This document shows, piece by piece, positions 59,278 to 64,000 of a stretch of DNA of 64,000 bases (positions within the stretch are counted from its first letter, which is position 1; each line of letters starts with the position of its first letter). The notes under the pieces were generated by a model. The model saw only the letters and a program-made list of their open reading frames with translations, searched no databases and was not told the DNA's origin. The stretch is from Streptomyces sp. NBS 14/10 (GTDB lineage: Bacteria > Actinomycetota > Actinomycetes > Streptomycetales > Streptomycetaceae): contig NZ_NCSM01000014.1 in the NCBI RefSeq assembly GCF_002224125.1, positions 364,779 through 428,778 on the forward strand, in the 5' to 3' direction. A program made the position numbers and the translations under genes.

Positions 59278-60077
59278 TTCCACTGCAACGGCCGCCGCTC
59301 GACACCCGGACCGCCCATCTCCTCGCCAAAGCACACGAGCGCTTACCCGAGGTCGGCATGACCGAAGCCATTGCCCGGAGCGCCTGGAAGGCCGCTAGTG
59401 GCACGCGCGGCAGGGTGACCGACGCGTTACGCACCATGGCCAGCGGCATCGAGCGCTGCATGTACTGCTCGGAAAGTCTCGGCACTGCGATCGACCATCA
59501 CGAGCCTCTGAACCATGCGCCACGACGGGTCTTCGACTGGTACAACCACCTGCTCGCCTGCGCCTTCTGCAACACCCACGCCAAAGGCGGTGCCTTCCCC
59601 CGAGATGCGGCTGGGAATCCCCTGCTCGTCGATCCCACGGCGGACGAACCGGCGGATCACTTCCGGCTTTCGCTCACCAGCGGTGAGTACCACTGCCTGA
59701 CCGCGCGAGGCTGCGCGTCCCTCGATGTCTTCCGGCTCAATCGAGGCACGCTACGCAAAGGTCGGCTGGACGCGGTCGGGCAGTGCCTCGACACGTTGGC
59801 GAAGTGCGCCGAGTGCCTGGCGAAGGACGACAAGGACGAAGTGGACCAGCGGATACGCAGACTCGGGCGGCAGCCTTTCGCGGATGTGCTCCAAGAACTC
59901 AGACGGATCGCCGACCGGCCCTCGGCCTCCGTGGTGCTGGGGAACGATGCCGCCCTCGTGGCCCTGCGCGCCCTGTATGCACCGCTCACCGCCAAGCCCG
60001 TATCCATCCCCAAACAGGCGCGTCACGAGCCGAACTGCCGGTCGTGGAGCGTCCCCGCGTCAGCGGGGAGCGGGTAG
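59274..60077 (+). CDS. HNH endonuclease, PtuB-like effector
   Basis: 267 residues; a GTG start overlaps the ATPase stop (GTGA). The HNH site is explicit: 'CMYCSESLGTAIDHHEPLNH' (C62, C65, D74, H75, H76), 'WYNHLLACAFCNTHAKGG' (N91, H92, C96, C99, N100), where the Cys pairs bind zinc and the His-Asn pair cuts. This is the layout of PtuB (retron/Septu effector) nucleases. Two Leu codons are TTA (residues 24 and 52), rare in Streptomyces and read only by the bldA tRNA, so expression of the nuclease probably depends on development. Foreign origin would also explain it. Confidence 0.82.
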   Translation: MIPLQRPPLDTRTAHLLAKAHERLPEVGMTEAIARSAWKAASGTRGRVTDALRTMASGIERCMYCSESLGTAIDHHEPLNHAPRRVFDWYNHLLACAFCNTHAKGGAFPRDAAGNPLLVDPTADEPADHFRLSLTSGEYHCLTARGCASLDVFRLNRGTLRKGRLDAVGQCLDTLAKCAECLAKDDKDEVDQRIRRLGRQPFADVLQELRRIADRPSASVVLGNDAALVALRALYAPLTAKPVSIPKQARHEPNCRSWSVPASAGSG

Positions 60078-60095
60078 GCGAGAAGGGTCAGGCGC

Positions 60096-60692
60096 TCAGC
60101 CTGCCAGATCGCCGAGCAGCGCGGGGACGTCCAACTCGACGCTGAACTCTCCGGCGACCTGGACGGACTCCTTGCCCGTGACCGTGGCCACCTCGCGGTA
60201 GGTGTCGACGGACAGCTCGTGCACCACAATCCGCACCTCGGGCTCGAGCTCGACGCGCCAGTAGGCCGGCACCTTCGCCTGGGCGTAGAGCGCGGGCTTG
60301 AGGATACGGTCGGTGGACCGGTTGAACGGCGACACGATTTCCACGAGCAGCAGGACCGCTTCGAGTGGCACGGCCAGCGTCCCGCGCTGGACGGCGGCGC
60401 GGTCGACGATGGCGATGTCGGGGATGAACAGCCTGGACTCGCCGGTCACCATCACAGCGCCAGCGGATAGGAACGGTGCGGCAGATTGGGCAAAGGCGGT
60501 GTGGATCTGACGGTGCAGTTCTGAGGACACGATCTGGTGGTCCCAGGCGGGCGCGGGGGACATCATGAGGACGCCGTCCACGAGCTCATAGCGGGCGCGT
60601 GCCGGGTGCTCCGGGAGTGCGAGGACGTCCTCGACTGTCCAAGGACCTTCGTGATCGTCGACTCGCATCTTGGCGACGCTCATGACCGCCAT
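60096..60692 (-). CDS. Uma2-family (PD-(D/E)XK-fold) protein
   Basis: 198 residues from the ATG at 60692, with GAGGAGG 5 bases upstream. 'ARYELVDGVLMMSPAPAWDHQIVSSELHRQI' , 'RLFIPDIAIVDRAA' and 'AVLLLVEIVSPFNRSTDRILKPALYAQAKVPAYWRVE' form the restriction-endonuclease-like core (Glu, Asp, ExxS..K). Uma2 proteins are abundant in cyanobacteria and actinomycetes; most have no known role. It is convergent with the HNH gene, 18 bases away, and may belong to the same accessory island. Confidence 0.85.
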   Translation of the reverse strand: MAVMSVAKMRVDDHEGPWTVEDVLALPEHPARARYELVDGVLMMSPAPAWDHQIVSSELHRQIHTAFAQSAAPFLSAGAVMVTGESRLFIPDIAIVDRAAVQRGTLAVPLEAVLLLVEIVSPFNRSTDRILKPALYAQAKVPAYWRVELEPEVRIVVHELSVDTYREVATVTGKESVQVAGEFSVELDVPALLGDLAG

Positions 60693-60766
60693 TACCGCCT
60701 CCTCGTGTTCCTGGACTCCAGCTTGGCACGCGGTTCGGACACTCGACCCTGGGTCCCTCGGTGTCC

Positions 60767-61597
60767 TCAGCGCTCCACGTCGCGTGGCGGCGTGCCGTGG
60801 TATCCGGCGAGCAGCGGTGTCGGCAGTGGGCCCTTGATGCGGGCGCCGCCCTCGTACTCTTCCCAGGCATGCGCCAGGATGCCCACGCTGCGCGAGAGGA
60901 CGAAAAGGCCGCGGCCGAGCTCGGCGGGGAAGCCCAGCTCCGCGTAGATGATGGCGGTTGCGCCGTCGATGTTCATGGGGACCGGCTTGGTGCGGCCCTC
61001 GGCCAGGGCCGCCTCCAGGGCGAGGCCCGCGGCCAGGGCGTGGCCGGGGACCTCGCCCGCGTCCACGGCCTCGCGTACCAGGGTCAGGAGGGGGTCTCGG
61101 CGCGGGTCGCGCGGGTGGAAGCGGTGGCCGAATCCCGGTACGTAGGCCTTCCGTTGCCTGAACTCGCTTACCACGTCTGTGGGTTGTTCGCCGCCTATGA
61201 TGCGGGCCAAGATCTCCATGCACTGCTGGCCGGCTCCGCCATGGGTGTCGCCCAGCAGGCCCGCGCCGGTGGCAACCGCGCTGTTGAGGCCGACACCGCA
61301 GGTCGCGGCCATGCGCGCGGCGGCGATGGACGGGGCCTGCGGGCCGTGGTCCACGGCGGCGACCAGCGCGGCCTCCAGGAGCCGACACTGTGCCGGGCTC
61401 GGTAGCTCACCGCGCAGCATCAGCCAGATCTGCTCGGCGAATCCCGTGCGACCGATGAGCTGCTCGACGGGGTAGCCGCGCAGAAGGATCTCACCGGGGC
61501 GGATGCGGCTGACTGCGGTGGACCACCAGCCGGTGACCTTCGCTTCGTCGATCGGTCGGGGTGCGGTGGGGCTGGTGGTTGGCGGTTCGCTGGTCAT
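60767..61597 (-). CDS. Citryl-CoA lyase / citrate synthase-like protein
   Basis: 276 residues, much shorter than citrate synthase (about 430). 'TCGVGLNSAVATGAGLLGDTHGGAGQQCMEIL' , 'VPGFGHRFHPRDPRRDPLL' (catalytic His in GFGHR) and 'MNIDGATAIIYAELGFP' (catalytic Asp) belong to the citryl-CoA-lyase branch. It would split or make a citryl-CoA-like thioester. It is the last gene of a leftward unit after a CoA-transferase, so a substrate such as a branched hydroxy-dicarboxylate may be activated to CoA and then cleaved. Confidence 0.82.
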   Translation of the reverse strand: MTSEPPTTSPTAPRPIDEAKVTGWWSTAVSRIRPGEILLRGYPVEQLIGRTGFAEQIWLMLRGELPSPAQCRLLEAALVAAVDHGPQAPSIAAARMAATCGVGLNSAVATGAGLLGDTHGGAGQQCMEILARIIGGEQPTDVVSEFRQRKAYVPGFGHRFHPRDPRRDPLLTLVREAVDAGEVPGHALAAGLALEAALAEGRTKPVPMNIDGATAIIYAELGFPAELGRGLFVLSRSVGILAHAWEEYEGGARIKGPLPTPLLAGYHGTPPRDVER

Positions 61598-61628
61598 GTT
61601 GCTGTCCTTGGGTGGTGGGGTGGCAGGG

Positions 61629-62852
61629 TCATACGGCGCCGCGCTCCCGCAGCCGTGCGATTTCCTGCTCGTCGTAGCCCAGTTCGGCTAGTGCCGTGTC
61701 CGTGTGCTGGCCGAGCAGCGGCGGTGGGGTCGACGGTCCTGCCGGGTGGCCATCGACGCTGACGGGGCTGCCCAGCACCCGCAGGGACCGATCGCGGCCG
61801 TCCGGGAACGGCAGGCTGTGGACGAACGAGCGGGATGCCAACTGCTCCAGGCCGAGCGCGTCCGGAACCGACAGGACACGGGCCGCGGGGACTCCGGCGT
61901 CGGAGAGGACTTCCTCCCACTCCTTCGCCGTACGCGCCGAGAGCCCGGCCTCGACCTCGGCCCGCAGCTCGTCCCGGTACGCCTTGCGGTCGGCCGGGTG
62001 ACGGAAGCGCGGGTCGTCGAGCAGGTCGTCGCGGGCGATGAGGCGGCACAGGGTGGCGAACTGCTGTTGCCGGTTGGCGGCGATGTTGAGGTACCCGTCG
62101 GCCGTGGCGAAGGTGCCCGACGGCGCGGCGGTGAAGTTCTCGTTGCCCATGGGGTGCGGTTCGCGGCCGGTGATCAGGTAGTTGGAGGTGACCCAGCCCA
62201 TCGCCGTCAGCGCCGCCTCCAGCATCGACACGTCGAGCAGGGCGCCCTCGCCGGTGCGGGCGCGCCGCACCAGGGCCGCCGCGATCGCGTACGCCGCCGC
62301 CATGCCGCCGAGCGTGTCCGCCACGGGGAACCCGGCCCGCAGCGGGGCCACGTCAGGGGTTCCGGTGACGCTCATCATGCCGCTCAGCCCCTGCACGATC
62401 TGGTCGTAGGCGGGCCGTGAGCGCATCGGCCCCGTCTGTCCGAATCCGGAGATCGCGCAGTAGACGAGGCTCGGATTCTCTTTGCGCAGCTCCTGCCAGC
62501 CGACGCCCAGGCGGTCCATGACGCCGGGCCTGAAGTTCTCGACGAGGACGTCGGCCTCGCGCACCGCCCGCAGCAGCGCGGCGCGGCCCTCGGGGTCCTT
62601 GAGGTTGAGGGTCAGGGAGCGTTTGCCCGCGTTCTGTGCGAGAAACGAGGCCCCCAGCAGGTCCTCGCTCAGTGCCCGGTCGGCGCCCAACTGCCGTGCC
62701 AGATCGCCGGAGCCAGGCATTTCGATCTTGAGGACGTCGGCGCCCTGGAGGGCGAGCTGATATCCCGCGAACGGCCCGGCGAGGACGTTCGTGAGGTCGA
62801 GGACGCGTACGCCGTCGAGGAGCGCGCCGGTCATCGGGCCGCCGCCGGTCAT
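61629..62852 (-). CDS. Family III CoA-transferase (CaiB/BaiF)
   Basis: 407 residues from the ATG at 62852, which overlaps the IclR stop by 4 bases. 'LDGVRVLDLTNVLAGPFAGYQLALQGADVLKIEMPGSGDLARQ' , 'KRSLTLNLKDPEGRAALLRAV', 'ISGFGQTGPMRSRPAYDQIVQGLSGMM' and 'GEGALLDVSMLEAAL' match formyl-CoA/succinyl-CoA transferases; the catalytic Asp is in the 'RPAYDQIVQ' stretch. It moves CoA between carboxylic acids in the cytoplasm. The lyase gene follows 31 bases downstream. Confidence 0.9.
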   Translation of the reverse strand: MTGGGPMTGALLDGVRVLDLTNVLAGPFAGYQLALQGADVLKIEMPGSGDLARQLGADRALSEDLLGASFLAQNAGKRSLTLNLKDPEGRAALLRAVREADVLVENFRPGVMDRLGVGWQELRKENPSLVYCAISGFGQTGPMRSRPAYDQIVQGLSGMMSVTGTPDVAPLRAGFPVADTLGGMAAAYAIAAALVRRARTGEGALLDVSMLEAALTAMGWVTSNYLITGREPHPMGNENFTAAPSGTFATADGYLNIAANRQQQFATLCRLIARDDLLDDPRFRHPADRKAYRDELRAEVEAGLSARTAKEWEEVLSDAGVPAARVLSVPDALGLEQLASRSFVHSLPFPDGRDRSLRVLGSPVSVDGHPAGPSTPPPLLGQHTDTALAELGYDEQEIARLRERGAV

Positions 62853-63610
62853 CGGGCCGTCCCTCCGATGCAGTCGAGTGCCGTCAGGTCGCGTGCCGCC
62901 GCGGTCAGCGCCGGAACGAAGCCCGCCACCGCCTCGTCGGTGAAGCGTGTGGTGGGCCCGCCCAGGGCGAGGGCGGCGGTGAGGCGCCCGGCTTTGTCGA
63001 AGACGGGGGCGGCGACACCGGACACCCCGGCCTCGCGCTCCCCGTGGCTGACCGCCCAGCCCGCGACGGCCGCCTTCTGCGCCCGCTCCCACAGCACCGT
63101 CGCCCAGTCCTCGTGCGGTGCGGCGGCGGCCACCTCTGCCACGTCGGCCTGTTCGGCGCGGGAGAGGAGGACATGGCTCGCGGCTCCCGACCACAGGGGC
63201 ATCTCCTGCCCGACCCGGACCACGTGCCGCAGGGTGCGGGCGCCCTCATGGCGGGCGATGCAGACGCGGGCCTGCTGCTGGCGCACGTACAGGTGCACGG
63301 CCTCGCCGTCACTGGCCTCGCTCAGCTGCTTCATCACGGCGAGGGCCGATTCGGGCAACTGCCAGGTGGACCGGGCGAGTTCGGCCCAGTGCAGCAGTCC
63401 GGGGCCGGGGACGGTGTGTCCGTCCCCGCGGCTCCACAGCAGCCCGCACCGCTCAAGGGTGTGCACGAGGCGCACCACGGTGGTTTTGGCCAGACCGGTC
63501 GCGTCGACGAGCTCGCGCACGGTGCGGCTGGGGTGTTCGGCGTCGTACAGGGCGAGCAGCTCGACCGCGCGCTGCACGCTGCGGACGCCTCCCGCGTCGG
63601 ACTCGGGCAT
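62849..63610 (-). CDS. IclR-family regulator
   Basis: 253 residues from the ATG at 63610. The winged helix is 'VQRAVELLALYDAEHPSRTVRELVDATGLAKTTVVRLVHTLERCGLLWSRGDG', the effector domain 'SEASDGEAVHLYVRQQQARVCIARHEGARTLRHVVRVGQEMPLWSGAASHVLL' and 'REAGVSGVAAPVFDKAGRLTAALALGGPTTRF'. It heads the leftward operon and diverges from an MHS symporter gene. A palindrome at 63705-63717 is the likely operator for both directions. Confidence 0.9.
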   Translation of the reverse strand: MPESDAGGVRSVQRAVELLALYDAEHPSRTVRELVDATGLAKTTVVRLVHTLERCGLLWSRGDGHTVPGPGLLHWAELARSTWQLPESALAVMKQLSEASDGEAVHLYVRQQQARVCIARHEGARTLRHVVRVGQEMPLWSGAASHVLLSRAEQADVAEVAAAAPHEDWATVLWERAQKAAVAGWAVSHGEREAGVSGVAAPVFDKAGRLTAALALGGPTTRFTDEAVAGFVPALTAAARDLTALDCIGGTAR

Positions 63611-63704
63611 GGGTCTCCTCACGGCGGAAACAAGTCGGCGCCACCCCCTTGTCACCGGGTGGGCGCCTCCATAACATCACCGAACCATTCAGCGGCACAA
63701 GTGG

Positions 63705-63717
63705 ACCACCTAGTGGT
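63705..63717. promoter_or_regulatory. Palindrome accacctagtggt, candidate IclR operator
   Basis: 13 bases with 5-base arms (accac / gtggt) around cta, in the divergent region between the IclR gene and the symporter gene. IclR proteins often bind short palindromes of this kind. Confidence 0.5.
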
Positions 63718-63755
63718 ACAGCGTCGCATTCTCCGTCAGTCGACGAAGGAGTCCC

Positions 63756-64000
63756 ATGAGCGAAGTAGCAAGCAGACGGCGCGTGTTCCAGCCGAGGGTC
63801 ATGCTCGCGGCGGTCTTCGGCACCACCGTCGAGTGGTACGACTTCGCGCTGTACGGCACGGCGGCCTCGTTGGTCTTCAACAAGGTGTACTTCCCCGACA
63901 GCGACCCCCTGGTCGGCACGATCCTCGCCTACGGCACCTTCGCGATCGGCTTCGTCGCCCGCCCGCTCGGCGGCGCCTTCTTCGGCGAACGCGGCGACAC
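63756..64000 (+). CDS. MHS-family MFS symporter, 3'-truncated by window edge
   Basis: About 81 N-terminal residues are visible. ATG with GAAGGAG 7-9 bases upstream. 'FQPRVMLAAVFGTTVEWYDFALYGTAASLVF' is the first helix of the metabolite:H+ symporter family, where 'GxxxEWYDF' is diagnostic, then 'AYGTFAIGFVARPLGGAFFGERGD' with the RPxGxxxFGxxGD loop. It would import an organic acid for the CoA-transferase/lyase pathway across the IclR gene. Confidence 0.87.
   Translation, partial: MSEVASRRRVFQPRVMLAAVFGTTVEWYDFALYGTAASLVFNKVYFPDSDPLVGTILAYGTFAIGFVARPLGGAFFGERGD

Noticed and set aside
56128..60692. Prophage or integrative element
   Set aside because: No integrase, excisionase, tRNA attachment site or phage structural gene; the island looks like a small accessory block rather than a mobile element.

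Overview
The window is chromosomal DNA of a Streptomyces-type actinomycete. GC content is very high with strong third-position bias, GTG starts are common, and several families are actinomycete-typical: an SAV2148-type HEPN protein, a mycothiol-dependent Rv2466c-type nitroreductase, an XRE/DUF397 pair and a CebR operator. I see no tRNA, rRNA, CRISPR array, integrase or transposase.

Layout, left. The window opens inside a DUF692 (MNIO) gene. A glycosyltransferase-51 penicillin-binding protein with a degenerate transpeptidase serine motif follows, then a secreted deacetylase-like protein. A sulfonate-uptake operon (permease, binding protein, ATPase, TauD-type dioxygenase) reads leftward behind a Cys-ending leader peptide. 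From 8 to 24 kb lie mostly housekeeping or conserved genes: baeRF protein, methyltransferase, PTH2 hydrolase, fused ABC exporter, PhoX phosphatase, ZapE, pyrimidine reductase, murC, msrB, treZ, GNAT, aminotransferase IV. A LuxR-type two-component system follows.

Layout, middle. A dihydrolipoamide dehydrogenase gene at 26.5-27.9 kb has lost its FAD-binding motif at a perfect 21-bp foldback palindrome, and beside it lies a headless LysR remnant. Next come a CebR-boxed AA10 polysaccharide monooxygenase, treY and glgX (alpha-glucan to trehalose, with the distant treZ). Then follow a minimal copper amine oxidase, a HEPN protein, a GntR regulator with an orphan ABC ATPase behind a 24-bp palindrome, an exonuclease, a phosphotransferase and a complete sugar ABC importer operon.

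Layout, right. An RlmA/TlrB-like and an Erm-like 23S rRNA methyltransferase flank a phospholipid synthase, with an MMPL exporter next: a plausible ribosome self-protection neighbourhood. After a subtilisin, a nitroreductase, a methyltransferase and a GDSL esterase comes an accessory island (about 56.1-60.7 kb). It holds an XRE/DUF397 pair, a small conserved gene, an AAA ATPase overlapping an HNH nuclease (a Septu/PtuAB-like anti-phage module whose nuclease carries two rare TTA codons), and a Uma2 nuclease-fold protein. The window ends in a citrate lyase-like/CoA-transferase/IclR/MHS-symporter module for an organic acid.

Most worth checking: the Septu-like module and its bldA link, the palindrome-broken lpdA, the sulfonate-operon leader peptide, the transpeptidase-dead PBP, and the paired rRNA methyltransferases with their possible leader peptide.
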